Origin: Oscillospiraceae bacterium
Lineage (GTDB): Bacteria > Bacillota > Clostridia > Oscillospirales > Oscillospiraceae
Length of the DNA stretch: 64,000 nt
NCBI GenBank assembly: GCA_015068495.1
Contig: SVKL01000006.1
Coordinates: 1-64,000 of the forward strand
Direction: 5' to 3'
The notes beneath the pieces are model-generated. The model did not search any database. It saw only the letters and a program-made list of their open reading frames with translations, and was not told where the DNA came from. Every line of letters starts with the position of its first letter. Positions within the stretch are counted from its first letter, which is position 1. This document shows, one piece after another, positions 7,705 to 16,706 of the stretch. Both the position numbers and the translations under genes were made by a program.

Positions 7705-9945
7705 TCACCCCCTAAAAATAATCGTTCCTTCCAAATCTGTGCGGAAAATTTCGCATCCAAACAGGCGCAATCGCTCCAGCGTCTCCCAAGTGGGATGACC
7801 GTAGCTGTTGTCTGCGCCCACAGAAATAATAACAACCTCCGGACGCGTTGCGTTCAGCAGCTCCCACGAGGTGGAATCTCTGGAGCCGTGATGTCCTGCG
7901 ACTAGAATTTCCAAATCCGGCAGCTGTGTATGCTCCATCAGCTCCTGTTCGCCGGCTTCGGAACGGTCGCCTGTTATCAGTATATCACAATTCTCCGGCT
8001 GAAACAAGACGCAGAGGCTTCTTTCGTTGGAATCCTCCCCTTGGATAGAGGGATAAATGGTAATATTGCTTTCTTTTAGCGCCAAATCCGCTTCCACCCA
8101 GGAAATCCTGTCGCTATATTTGGAAATAAGCGTGTTTTGAATATCATTTTCTTCCGTCCCAACCGGCAAATACAGCTTTTCGGCCGGAATTCTGCTTAGA
8201 AGCGCATCTGCGCCTCCTGCGTGGTCTGCATCAAAATGGGTAATGATGAGGCCATCCAAGCGGAAAATTCCTTGGGAAAGAAGCAATTTTGTTGCTTCAT
8301 CAGCGGCTTTCTCATCACTGTCTCCGCCGCAGTCTACCATATAATGTTTTCCGTCCTTTTGCAGCAGCAAGCATTGTCCTTGCCCCACATCCACAGCAGT
8401 TATCCGGTAGTCATCCAGCCTTGGCTCTATCCAAGAGAGGGTAATAGATGCAATTAAGCCTACCAGAATGCAGCCAATCAGCACCCACGGCTTCTTCCTG
8501 TGCTGTTTCAGAAACACTGCCAGCAGAACATAGGTAAATATGAGCCAAGCCACAATATAGACACTGCTGGTATACACCGCGGAAACAGGAATTTTAGAAA
8601 TCATTTTTACCACCCAAACAATCATATGTATCGGCAGGGAAATGACCCCGCCAATCACCTTGCCAAGTGGCAGCCAAATCGCGCCGAATATGCAGGCTGC
8701 CATAATCCCATAAAACACAAAGGTAATCACCCAAAGAATCAGCAAATTCGTAACGATTCCCGAAATGCTGACCATACCAAAATAAAATGCGCTCAAGGGC
8801 GTTGTGGTAGACATTGCGCCCAATGTTACGCTGATAGAGCCGACAATCCAACGGGAAAGGCGTGCTTTGATGCGCTTTCCTTTGGCTGGCCCCAAGCGGG
8901 TATTGCTTAACAAATAACTGTGAATCCGTTGGCTGAACAGGAAAATGCCCACCATACAGCCTGCTGACAATTGCAGGCTGATGGATGTAATGCTCAAGGG
9001 ATTGCTTGCCAGAATCACAAGTACGGCCGCGGATAGCGCTGTTGGCGGGTCATATTCCTGATTCAGCAGCAGCGCCAAAATCACCAATATCTGCATAATG
9101 CAGGCACGTACAACTGAGGGTGAACACCCCGTCACTACTGCAAACAACACCAGCACAGGTATCCCAATTACCGCTGTCAACCATTTGCGCTTTAAGCACA
9201 GCAGATAAACAAGAGAAAACAGAATGGACACGTGCATACCCGACACCGCAACGATATGATAGACACCTGCCGTCTTCATCGCATATTTGGTTTCGTAGCT
9301 TAGGTCCTCTGTATCACCTAACAACAGTGCTTTTACAAAAGGCGCTGTATCTTCCGGAAAAAACACTTCCAGTGAAGCCAGTATTTTCTGCCGCAACACT
9401 GCCGGCAAATACCTGTTAGGCACCTCTGTTTGCGGATTTATATTCTGCCCGCCCTTGGGATAACACAGAAGAAAAATGCCATCTCCCTTGTGGTAAGTCG
9501 GCGCCTCAGCGCCGCCGCCTGTATATCGCAAGGTAAAGTTTCCTTCCACCCGGTCTCCGGGAGAAAGGGAAACATCATCATTCATATAAAATTGCACGGC
9601 ATAGCGTTTCCCGTTTAGTTCCGTACTGCCCTCTGCAGAGATTCCATACTCAGTAGCGTGACTGTAGTTCGACACTGTAATCTCCAGTGGCACCGCTTGC
9701 GTATCCATTTGGCGGACAGGTTTCAGATACAAATAATCAAATCCCCACATCCATAAAAAGCCAATCACACAGCCAAGCAAGACACACCTTGCCTTACGGC
9801 TCAGCTTACTTTGGATGGAGAACAAGGCAAGCAGTGCCGCAAAGGAAAACACCGCCAGCAAAGCAAGGTATACGCCGCTTGCCAAATATGCGCCTACTGC
9901 GCAGGCAGCGGCAAAACCGATTGTAAACCACATTAGCCTACGCAT
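7705..9945 (-). CDS. comEC: ComEC/Rec2 DNA-uptake channel
   Basis: This 746-aa protein is the channel that carries single-stranded DNA across the membrane during natural transformation. It has an N-terminal soluble/OB-like region, a multi-pass competence domain (about 210-490), and a C-terminal metallo-beta-lactamase-like domain. The metal motif THFDADH is intact at 569-575, and GHHGS with later NSYGHP are present. The full set suggests a functional protein, although no comEA or other uptake genes are in the window. GGGGGAG lies just before the ATG. It is separated from alaS by a terminator, and holA follows. Confidence 0.95.
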   Translation of the reverse strand: MRRLMWFTIGFAAACAVGAYLASGVYLALLAVFSFAALLALFSIQSKLSRKARCVLLGCVIGFLWMWGFDYLYLKPVRQMDTQAVPLEITVSNYSHATEYGISAEGSTELNGKRYAVQFYMNDDVSLSPGDRVEGNFTLRYTGGGAEAPTYHKGDGIFLLCYPKGGQNINPQTEVPNRYLPAVLRQKILASLEVFFPEDTAPFVKALLLGDTEDLSYETKYAMKTAGVYHIVAVSGMHVSILFSLVYLLCLKRKWLTAVIGIPVLVLFAVVTGCSPSVVRACIMQILVILALLLNQEYDPPTALSAAVLVILASNPLSITSISLQLSAGCMVGIFLFSQRIHSYLLSNTRLGPAKGKRIKARLSRWIVGSISVTLGAMSTTTPLSAFYFGMVSISGIVTNLLILWVITFVFYGIMAACIFGAIWLPLGKVIGGVISLPIHMIVWVVKMISKIPVSAVYTSSVYIVAWLIFTYVLLAVFLKQHRKKPWVLIGCILVGLIASITLSWIEPRLDDYRITAVDVGQGQCLLLQKDGKHYMVDCGGDSDEKAADEATKLLLSQGIFRLDGLIITHFDADHAGGADALLSRIPAEKLYLPVGTEENDIQNTLISKYSDRISWVEADLALKESNITIYPSIQGEDSNERSLCVLFQPENCDILITGDRSEAGEQELMEHTQLPDLEILVAGHHGSRDSTSWELLNATRPEVVIISVGADNSYGHPTWETLERLRLFGCEIFRTDLEGTIIFRG

Positions 9946-9966
9946 AGCGCTCCCCCTTTTGTAAAA

Positions 9967-9992
9967 AGGACGCCACCCGCGGGTAGCGTCCT
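9967..9992 (-). terminator. Terminator after alaS
   Basis: A 12-bp stem (AGGACGCTACCC on the transcribed strand, one G-U pair) with a GC loop is followed by TTTTT. It lies 10 nt beyond the alaS stop and 22 nt before the comEC start. No clear sigma-A promoter is seen between it and comEC, so comEC-holA may depend on read-through or a weak site. Confidence 0.85.
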
Positions 9993-10001
9993 ATTGTGTT
10001 T

Positions 10002-12638
10002 TTAGAGCTTAGCTGCTACAAAATCGTCCACAGTTGCCAAAGCATCATCCAGTTTCATGACATCCTTGCCGCCGCCCATCGCAGAATCCGGCTTTCCGCC
10101 ACCGGAGCCGCCGCAAACGGAGCAAACCTGCTTCACAAGGTCACCGGCTTTGACGCCCTTTGCCACTGCATCCTTGCCGCACACAGCTAAGAAGGTAAGC
10201 TTGTCATCGTTTACAGCAGACAGAACTGCAACCACGTTGGCTGCCTTATCTCGCAGGGTATCGCCAATCTGACGAAGCTTGCCTGCATCGGCGCCCGGTA
10301 CATTTGCCGTCAGAACCTTCAGTCCGCCTACCTCATGGGCACCCATCAGGAAGCGGTCAGTTTCTCCGGCAGTTTCCTTTGCCTTGAAGGACTCAATGGT
10401 CTTCTTGAGCGCCTTGATTTCGTCCATTTGCGCGTGAATCTTGTCCACCAGCTCACCGGGTTTTACCTTCAGTTCACCGGCTGCTGTGTACAGCAGGCTG
10501 TGGGTATGGGCCATATCCTCGAGACAGGCCTTGCCGGTGATTGCCTCAATCCGGCGTACTCCGGAAGCCACACTGCCCTCGCTCTCAATGCGGAACGGAC
10601 CGACCTTTGCCGTATTATCCAAATGGGTACCGCCGCACAGCTCAATGGAGTAGCCGCCCATATTGACAACACGGACGGTATCGCCGTATTTTTCGCTGAA
10701 CAGCGCCATTGCACCTTGCTTTTTGGCTTCCTCGATGGGCATTTCCCGCACGTCAATCTCATAGCCCTCCAGTACAGCCTCCTGCACCAGAGAATCAATC
10801 TTTGCCAGCTCCTCAGCTGTCACAGCGGAATAGTGGGTAAAGTCGAAACGCAATCTGTCCGGCTCAACCAAGCTGCCCGCCTGATGCACGTGGTCACCCA
10901 GCACGCTCTTCAGCGCCTTTTGCAGCAGGTGGGTTGCGGAGTGGGCACGCATAATTGCCTTGCGGCGTTCCACATCAATGGCTGCCAGCACCACATCATC
11001 GGTCTTCAAAGAGCCGCTGCGCATCACACCGGAGTGCAGGTACTTGCCGCCCTTATCCTTTTGGACACCGGTGACCTTGAAGCGGCTGTCGCCCATCAGA
11101 ATCACGCCAAAGTCTGCAGACTGGCCACCCATTTCTGCATAGAAGGGGGTCTTGTCCAGCACGACAATGCCCTGCTCGCCGGCGGTAATTGCGCCGGTAA
11201 CCTCTTCGCCTACGCACACTGCCAGCACCTTTGCCTCGCAGTTATTGACTTCATAGCCCACAAATTCTGTGGGGGTGGTGTCCAAGCCCAAATCAATACC
11301 AGCCCAGCCAAGGTCACCCAAAGCCTTACGGGCTTCACGGGCACGGATTCTCTGCTCTTCACGGCACTTGGTAAAGCGCTCCATATCCAGGGTCATGCCC
11401 TCGTCTTCCAGCATCTCCACTGTCAGGTCCACAGGGAAGCCGTAGGTGTCTGCCAGCAGGAAGGCGTCCTCACCGGAGAATACGGTTTCATTCTTTGCCT
11501 TATGGTCAGCCAGCTTTTCGCCAAAGATACGCATACCGGTATCAATGGTGCGGGCAAAGTTCTCCTCCTCGGTCTTAACCACGCGGATAATATGGTCTGC
11601 ACGCTCACGGAGATAGGTATAGTGGTTCTCATTTTCCTGAATGACGGTTTCCACAACCTCGTACAGGAACGGACGGTTCACACCCAGCAGCTTGCCGTGA
11701 CGGGCTGCCCGGCGGAGAAGTCTGCGCAGCACATAGCCGCGGCCCTCATTGGTGGGCTGAACACCGTCGGCAATCATAAAGGTAGATGCCCGGATATGGT
11801 CTGTAATCACACGCAGGCTTACATCGGTCTTGGTGCTTTGACCGTAGGATGCGCCGGTGATTTTTGTGACGTGGTTAGTGATGTTCATAACGGTATCCAC
11901 GTCGAAAAGGCTGTTTACGTCCTGACAGACCACTGCCAAACGCTCCAAGCCCATACCGGTGTCGATGTTCTTTTGCACCAGCTCGGTGTAATTGCCCTGT
12001 CCGTCGTTATCGAACTGGGAGAACACGTTGTTCCACACTTCCATAAAGCGGTCGCACTCGCAACCCACCTTACAATCGGGGCTGCCGCAGCCGTATTTCT
12101 CGCCCCGGTCATAGTAAATTTCGGAGCAGGGGCCGCAAGGACCGGAGCCGTGCTCCCAGAAATTATCTGCCTTGCCGAAACGGAAAATATTCTCGGCAGG
12201 AATACCGATTTCCTTATTCCAAATTTCAAACGCTTCCTCGTCATTTTCGTAGATAGAGGGATACAGGCGGTCAGCCTCCAAGCCCACCACTTGGGTCAAA
12301 AACTCCCAGCTCCAAGCGATTGCCTCGCGCTTGAAGTAATCACCGAAGGAGAAGTTGCCCAGCATCTCAAAATAGGTGCCGTGACGGGCAGTCTTGCCAA
12401 TGTTCTCGATATCACCGGTACGAATACACTTCTGGCAGGTGCACACCCGTTTTCTGGGGGGCTCCACCTCACCCTTAAAGTAGGGCTTCATCGGCGCCAT
12501 ACCGGAGTTAATCAGCAAAAGGGATGCATCGTTTTGGGGAATCAAGGAAAAACTGGGCAGACGCAAATGCTCCTTGCTCTCAAAGAAAGACAGGAACATT
12601 TCACGCAATTCGTTTACGCCATACGGTTTCTTGCTCAT
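10002..12638 (-). CDS. alaS: Alanyl-tRNA synthetase
   Basis: This 878-aa enzyme charges tRNA-Ala. It has the class II catalytic domain from the N-terminus (LREMFLSFFESKEHLRLPSF, split as LREMFLSFFESKEH and LRLPSF), the tRNA-recognition domain, the editing domain with zinc-type residues HSATHLLQKAL and CGGTHLDNT, and the C-Ala DHHA1 domain with the glycine-rich CGGSGGGKPD. Length is standard. The ATG at 12638 has GGAGGT upstream; longer reading would run into the leader terminator. A T-box leader upstream shows that expression rises when uncharged tRNA-Ala accumulates. Confidence 0.98.
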   Translation of the reverse strand: MSKKPYGVNELREMFLSFFESKEHLRLPSFSLIPQNDASLLLINSGMAPMKPYFKGEVEPPRKRVCTCQKCIRTGDIENIGKTARHGTYFEMLGNFSFGDYFKREAIAWSWEFLTQVVGLEADRLYPSIYENDEEAFEIWNKEIGIPAENIFRFGKADNFWEHGSGPCGPCSEIYYDRGEKYGCGSPDCKVGCECDRFMEVWNNVFSQFDNDGQGNYTELVQKNIDTGMGLERLAVVCQDVNSLFDVDTVMNITNHVTKITGASYGQSTKTDVSLRVITDHIRASTFMIADGVQPTNEGRGYVLRRLLRRAARHGKLLGVNRPFLYEVVETVIQENENHYTYLRERADHIIRVVKTEEENFARTIDTGMRIFGEKLADHKAKNETVFSGEDAFLLADTYGFPVDLTVEMLEDEGMTLDMERFTKCREEQRIRAREARKALGDLGWAGIDLGLDTTPTEFVGYEVNNCEAKVLAVCVGEEVTGAITAGEQGIVVLDKTPFYAEMGGQSADFGVILMGDSRFKVTGVQKDKGGKYLHSGVMRSGSLKTDDVVLAAIDVERRKAIMRAHSATHLLQKALKSVLGDHVHQAGSLVEPDRLRFDFTHYSAVTAEELAKIDSLVQEAVLEGYEIDVREMPIEEAKKQGAMALFSEKYGDTVRVVNMGGYSIELCGGTHLDNTAKVGPFRIESEGSVASGVRRIEAITGKACLEDMAHTHSLLYTAAGELKVKPGELVDKIHAQMDEIKALKKTIESFKAKETAGETDRFLMGAHEVGGLKVLTANVPGADAGKLRQIGDTLRDKAANVVAVLSAVNDDKLTFLAVCGKDAVAKGVKAGDLVKQVCSVCGGSGGGKPDSAMGGGKDVMKLDDALATVDDFVAAKL

Positions 12639-12639
12639 A

Positions 12640-12884
12640 TTGGAATTACCTCCATAAAAAAATAATCCTCGCCCCTGATTTAGGGGCGAGGTAAGTCGCG
12701 GTACCACCCTAATTCACTCCCGAAAAAGGGAGTATCTTAGTTGCTCTGTAACGGGAGCTCCCGTACCGGTCCTCCCGGTCTGCTTGGAAGTGGCGAAAAG
12801 CCGGCTTGCACAAGGGGCTCTCACCATCCCCCTCTCGCTTGGGTGAATCCAACTTCTTGGCTTCCGCATTGCTTTTGCATATCC
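12640..12884 (-). promoter_or_regulatory. Alanine T-box riboswitch leader with terminator
   Basis: The transcribed strand carries the conserved T-box AGGGTGGTACCGCG (12697-12710), whose GGTACC segment includes the bulge that pairs with the tRNA acceptor end. It is followed by a terminator with a 10-bp stem (12667-12691) and a T run. Stem I is visible upstream with the GGTGAGAG distal-loop motif. The likely specifier is GCC at 12792-12794, followed by A and then a helix (CTTCC with GGAAG), which is the canonical layout and reads as an alanine codon. Uncharged tRNA-Ala should stabilise the antiterminator. Confidence 0.93.
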
Positions 12885-12890
12885 AAAGCT

Positions 12891-12918
12891 ATTCTACCAT
12901 AAATGGCAAAAAAGTCAA
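12891..12918 (-). promoter_or_regulatory. Sigma-A promoter of the alaS leader
   Basis: TTGACT (12913-12918) and TAGAAT (12891-12896) on the minus strand are 16 bp apart. Transcription from about 12884 gives a leader of roughly 245 nt before alaS. Confidence 0.75.
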
Positions 12919-12972
12919 TGGTTTCGCAGCATTTTAATTCTTTTTACAGGGTTTGCCACCCATTTGAAACGT

Positions 12973-14475
12973 TTATTCTGCAGCCTGAGGCATCGCCATA
13001 TCCGCGCTTTCCAGCACTTCCCCATCCAGCACACGCTGAATCAGCTTTTGTGCGTAGGCAACCACATCTTCATCCGGAATCTTCACAGATAGATTCTGTC
13101 CGGGAACGGAGTAGGTCTCCTTCATTGCGCCTGTGCCAGTAACAGAAAAGCTTTGCATATCCCAGGCAGCCATATCGCTCAGCTGCATTTTTACCAGGTC
13201 ACCCATTTCTTCTGTGCTGAGGCTGGTAACAAACATACCCTCTAAGCCCTTGAGAATTTCTCCGTAGTTGGAAATGAGTGTGGTGCTGTGTGTCATTTTA
13301 TCTACAACAGCCTGAATCACCCGCATTTGATTCTTTCCGCGGCTATCATCTCCACCGCTGATGTGATAACGGTCTCTTGCAAAAGCCAGTGCCTCTTCAC
13401 CGTTCAGGTTATTCTCGCCCTTTTTGATATAGATACCCTCAAAAGTGGTGAAGGCTTGATCAGAGACAACTGTAATGCCGTCAATGGCATCAATCAAAGC
13501 CTTAAACCCATAGAAATTGATTTTCGCATAGTGGGTGATCTCTGTGTCATATAGCTTCTCCAGTGCCTTTACGGAGTTTTCTACACCGTGATTGCCGCAA
13601 TGGGTCAGCTTATCCAATGCGTCTTTTCCCGCAGGATTTGCCACAAAGTAGTCTCTGGGCGTATTGATCAGCAAAATTTGCTTATCCACAGGGTTCACAA
13701 CTGCCAGAATATTCACGTCACTGCGGCTGACAGTAAGCTTCTTGCTGCGGGTATCTGAGCCGCTGATATAAAACACAAAGGGTGTGTTGGTAACATTTAC
13801 ATCTTCTGTTTTCGGCGTTTCTTCCTTTTCGCTCCGGTAGGTATGGGTATACAGGAACCGTACACGCGCCAACAGGTTTTGCGAATCGTCCTCCTCTATA
13901 TAAAGCGACATTCCCGCGGCGCTCATAATCAAAGCATCCACATCTTCGTTATACAGCGCGTCAACCATTTCAGCTGTTTGCTTGAAATAGACTACGTCTG
14001 CAGAATTACCTATCTCCGTTTCGATAACAGCCAGTAACTGCTGGGTAAGCTCCGTGTCATAGTTTTCCAATGCGCCAAAACGGTATCCCTTGGTATCTGC
14101 AAGGGACTGGGCGGGGTTTTCATTCAACACCAGTACGTATGTACTGGGGGCACCGGAAACATCATCTGCTACCTGATCCAGCATACGTTTTGTGTCCCAT
14201 ACAAACTTAGAAATCACGCCGCAGCCAATCACTACCACAAAGGCAATTACACAGGAGACAATTCTACGCCATAAAGAAACCGTGTTTTTCACCTTTATAA
14301 ACATAAACAGCAGGGAAAATTCCAAAAGCAGCACCAGTGCCAGAATAATAAGCGCAACGTAAACGCCCGGCAGCATATTCAGCTGAATCAGCAAAATGCT
14401 TGCCACCACACTGGCGATCAGCTGTAAGGATAACGCTACTACGCGAAAAATCCACCAAAAACTCTTTCTTTCCAT
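12973..14475 (-). CDS. LytR-CpsA-Psr (LCP) family cell-wall ligase
   Basis: This 500-aa membrane-anchored enzyme should transfer anionic polymers from undecaprenyl carriers to peptidoglycan outside the cell. Three hydrophobic segments lie in the first ~95 residues, which is more than the single anchor of many LCP proteins. The LCP domain (about 245-430) contains the conserved INTPRDYFVA, the arginine-rich AFARDRYHISGGDDSRGKNQ split by D/R catalytic residues, and QMRVIQAVVDKM. The region of about 100-230 is unlike a standard LCP and could be an accessory (LytR_C-like or periplasmic-binding) fold. AAAGGA precedes the ATG. Confidence 0.9.
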   Translation of the reverse strand: MERKSFWWIFRVVALSLQLIASVVASILLIQLNMLPGVYVALIILALVLLLEFSLLFMFIKVKNTVSLWRRIVSCVIAFVVVIGCGVISKFVWDTKRMLDQVADDVSGAPSTYVLVLNENPAQSLADTKGYRFGALENYDTELTQQLLAVIETEIGNSADVVYFKQTAEMVDALYNEDVDALIMSAAGMSLYIEEDDSQNLLARVRFLYTHTYRSEKEETPKTEDVNVTNTPFVFYISGSDTRSKKLTVSRSDVNILAVVNPVDKQILLINTPRDYFVANPAGKDALDKLTHCGNHGVENSVKALEKLYDTEITHYAKINFYGFKALIDAIDGITVVSDQAFTTFEGIYIKKGENNLNGEEALAFARDRYHISGGDDSRGKNQMRVIQAVVDKMTHSTTLISNYGEILKGLEGMFVTSLSTEEMGDLVKMQLSDMAAWDMQSFSVTGTGAMKETYSVPGQNLSVKIPDEDVVAYAQKLIQRVLDGEVLESADMAMPQAAE

Positions 14476-14524
14476 TTTTGTCTCTATCCTTTATTTTTAT
14501 TTAGGGTCTTGTTTTGCACATTGT

Positions 14525-14797
14525 TTACTGAGCAGCTTTGCTTTCCAGCCACGCTTTCAGCGCCAAACGTCCCTCATCACTCATAGGAAAGGTATTCTCC
14601 CCCTCCATTTGGCTTTTTTCATAGCACAGCGGGCCGTACCAATACTGGACATAAATGGTGCTTTTTTCCATATCCACCTCTTTGGGCGTAAGCATTTCCA
14701 CATTGGGAACGATTTTGAATCGCAGCTCGCCGCAGGAGCCTGTAAAGGGATTGTTCATTGCAAAGCTATGCAGGGTAGGAAGAAAAATATCTGCCAT
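14525..14797 (-). CDS. Small unrecognised protein coupled to pepF
   Basis: I do not recognise this 90-aa soluble protein. It has no signal peptide or membrane segment. It is rich in aromatic residues (IYVQYWYGPLCYEKS) and looks like a compact alpha/beta domain. The ATG at 14797 is chosen because GGAG lies 9 nt upstream, inside the end of pepF, and the pepF stop codon at 14799-14801 is only 1 nt away, so the pair is almost certainly co-translated. It may have a role with the peptidase, but nothing in the sequence shows it. Confidence 0.75.
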   Translation of the reverse strand: MADIFLPTLHSFAMNNPFTGSCGELRFKIVPNVEMLTPKEVDMEKSTIYVQYWYGPLCYEKSQMEGENTFPMSDEGRLALKAWLESKAAQ

Positions 14798-14798
14798 T

Positions 14799-16595
14799 TT
14801 ATTCTCCAATCAACTTTTCCATTTCATCCATCAATTCGCCAAACAGCTGCAGCGCAGCCTCCACAGGCTCCGTGCCTGTCATATCCACGCCTGCGCCCTT
14901 CAGTAAATCAATCGGCGTCTTGGAGCAGCCGCCGGACAGGAAGCTGACATAGTCCTCTACTGCCGGGGCGCCTTCTTTCAATATTTTCCGGGAAAGGGCA
15001 ATGGCTGCGCAATAGCCGGTTGCATACTGGAACACATAATAGTCATAGTAAAAATGCGGAATTCTTGCCCACTCCAGAGCAATTTGGTCATCCACCACAA
15101 TGTCCGGGCCAAAATAAAGTTCATTCAAACGGCGGTACTCTGCGCAAAGGATATCCGCTGTGAGGGTCTGCCCCTCTGCCACCATCTTGCCGATATTCAA
15201 TTCAAATTCGGCAAACATCGTCTGACGGTACAAGGTGCCTTTGAACTGCTCCAAGAAGTGATTGATGAGGTAAATTCGCTCCTTCTTATCCGTAGTCTTA
15301 TTCAGAAGGTACTCCATAAGCAGGGCTTCGTTGCAGGTGGATGCCACCTCAGCCACAAAAATCACATAATGGGCATCAATGGGATTTTGGTGCTTATTGG
15401 ACAGGTAGGAATGGATTGCGTGTCCCATCTCGTGAGCCAAGGTAAACTGACCGTCCAAGGTTCCTGAGTAGTTCAGCAGCACGTAAGGGTGCACCGCCGC
15501 GCCGGCAGAGTATGCGCCGCTGCGCTTGCCGGTGTTTTGGTATACATCAATCCAGCGGTTTTCAAAGCCCTCTTTCAGGATACTGCGGTAGGCTTCTCCC
15601 ATTGGTGCAAGAGAATCGTACACCGTTTGTTTTGCCTCTGAAAAGGGAATTTTTCTGTCCACATCCGCTACCAGCGGCGTGTAAATATCATAAAAATGCA
15701 GTTCGTCCAAGCCCAGCATTTTCTTCCGCAGGCGGACATAGCGGTGCATTTTGTCTAAGTTTTTGTGGACGGCTTCAATCAAATTCAAATAAACTGAGGT
15801 TGGTACATTGGTGCTGTCCAAGGATGCCTCAAAGGCATTGCGGTAATGCCGTGCCTCGGCAAAGAATTTCAGCTGCTTATTTTGCGCATTAAGCAATGCC
15901 GCGGCAGTATTCTTAAAGTTTCCAAAGCCTTGATACAGGCTCTCATAAGCATTTTTCCGCAGAACTCGGTCAGCGCTGTTTTGCAACGGCACAAAAGTAC
16001 CCTGACTCACAGAATGGACTTTCCCACCCGCATCCAGCGCATCACCGAATTTGAGGTCTGCATCCGCAAACATACCGTAAACCGTATCCGGTGTCTGCGC
16101 CAACTCCCCGGCGGATGCCAGCAGCTTCTCCTCCGCAGGGGTAAGAATGTGGGCTTTTTTCCGGCGGAGATTGGTTAAATAGCGGCGGTAACGCTCCAAT
16201 TCCGGGCAATCTGCGTAGAATTGCGTGAGAGTTTCCTCGGAAATTGCCATAATCTCCGGGGTATCGAAGCTCAGCGCAGCACCAAGGGCTACAACAGCAC
16301 TCATAAACCTGCCGCTCATTGCCTGATAGGTTGCATCCCTTGTATCCTCATCAGCTTTACGCATACAGTAATTTGCCAAAAGGGACGCCTTCGCGTCCGT
16401 CATTTCCATACGGTACAGGTAATCGTAAAGGGTCTTTCCGCTTTCAGATAAACGGCCTGCAAAGGAAGACAGCACCTGCTTATCCCCGTCAAGGGTGGCA
16501 AGCTCCTGTTCCCAAGCCGCATCACTGGGATACATATCCTCAGTTGCCCAAGTGTCTTCTACGGGAATTTCAGAGCGATTACGAATTTTGGACAT
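14799..16595 (-). CDS. pepF: Oligoendopeptidase F (M3 zinc peptidase)
   Basis: This 598-aa cytoplasmic metallopeptidase cleaves medium-sized peptides. The zinc motif HEMGH occurs in TLAHEMGHAIHSYL, and the third ligand glutamate should lie in the following helix (FVAEVASTCNEALL). The long helical N-terminal half is typical of M3 enzymes. Length matches PepF (about 600 aa). TTGGAGG precedes the ATG and an own promoter lies upstream, divergent from the EamA gene. Confidence 0.95.
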   Translation of the reverse strand: MSKIRNRSEIPVEDTWATEDMYPSDAAWEQELATLDGDKQVLSSFAGRLSESGKTLYDYLYRMEMTDAKASLLANYCMRKADEDTRDATYQAMSGRFMSAVVALGAALSFDTPEIMAISEETLTQFYADCPELERYRRYLTNLRRKKAHILTPAEEKLLASAGELAQTPDTVYGMFADADLKFGDALDAGGKVHSVSQGTFVPLQNSADRVLRKNAYESLYQGFGNFKNTAAALLNAQNKQLKFFAEARHYRNAFEASLDSTNVPTSVYLNLIEAVHKNLDKMHRYVRLRKKMLGLDELHFYDIYTPLVADVDRKIPFSEAKQTVYDSLAPMGEAYRSILKEGFENRWIDVYQNTGKRSGAYSAGAAVHPYVLLNYSGTLDGQFTLAHEMGHAIHSYLSNKHQNPIDAHYVIFVAEVASTCNEALLMEYLLNKTTDKKERIYLINHFLEQFKGTLYRQTMFAEFELNIGKMVAEGQTLTADILCAEYRRLNELYFGPDIVVDDQIALEWARIPHFYYDYYVFQYATGYCAAIALSRKILKEGAPAVEDYVSFLSGGCSKTPIDLLKGAGVDMTGTEPVEAALQLFGELMDEMEKLIGE

Positions 16596-16624
16596 AAGAA
16601 TGCCTCCAAAAAGGATTTTGTGTT

Positions 16625-16652
16625 ATTATACCACAGTTCCCCTAAAATGCAA
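16625..16652 (-). promoter_or_regulatory. Promoter of pepF
   Basis: TTGCAT (16647-16652) and TATAAT (16625-16630) on the minus strand, 16 bp apart, lie 30 bp upstream of the pepF start. Confidence 0.7.
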
Positions 16653-16661
16653 CTTATAGCC

Positions 16662-16690
16662 TTGTTTTTATTTTGAAACTATGGTAAAAT
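16662..16690 (+). promoter_or_regulatory. Promoter of the EamA gene
   Basis: TTGTTT (16662-16667) and TAAAAT (16685-16690), 17 bp apart, face away from pepF. The two divergent promoters are only about 10 bp apart. Confidence 0.6.
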
Positions 16691-16706
16691 CCTACTCGGT
16701 GATGAT

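Noticed and set aside
10335..12665. Long open frame (about 776 codons) on the plus strand across alaS
   Set aside because: It is antisense to a certain alaS gene with T-box control, has no ribosome site and no family resemblance. It arises from codon bias in the third position.
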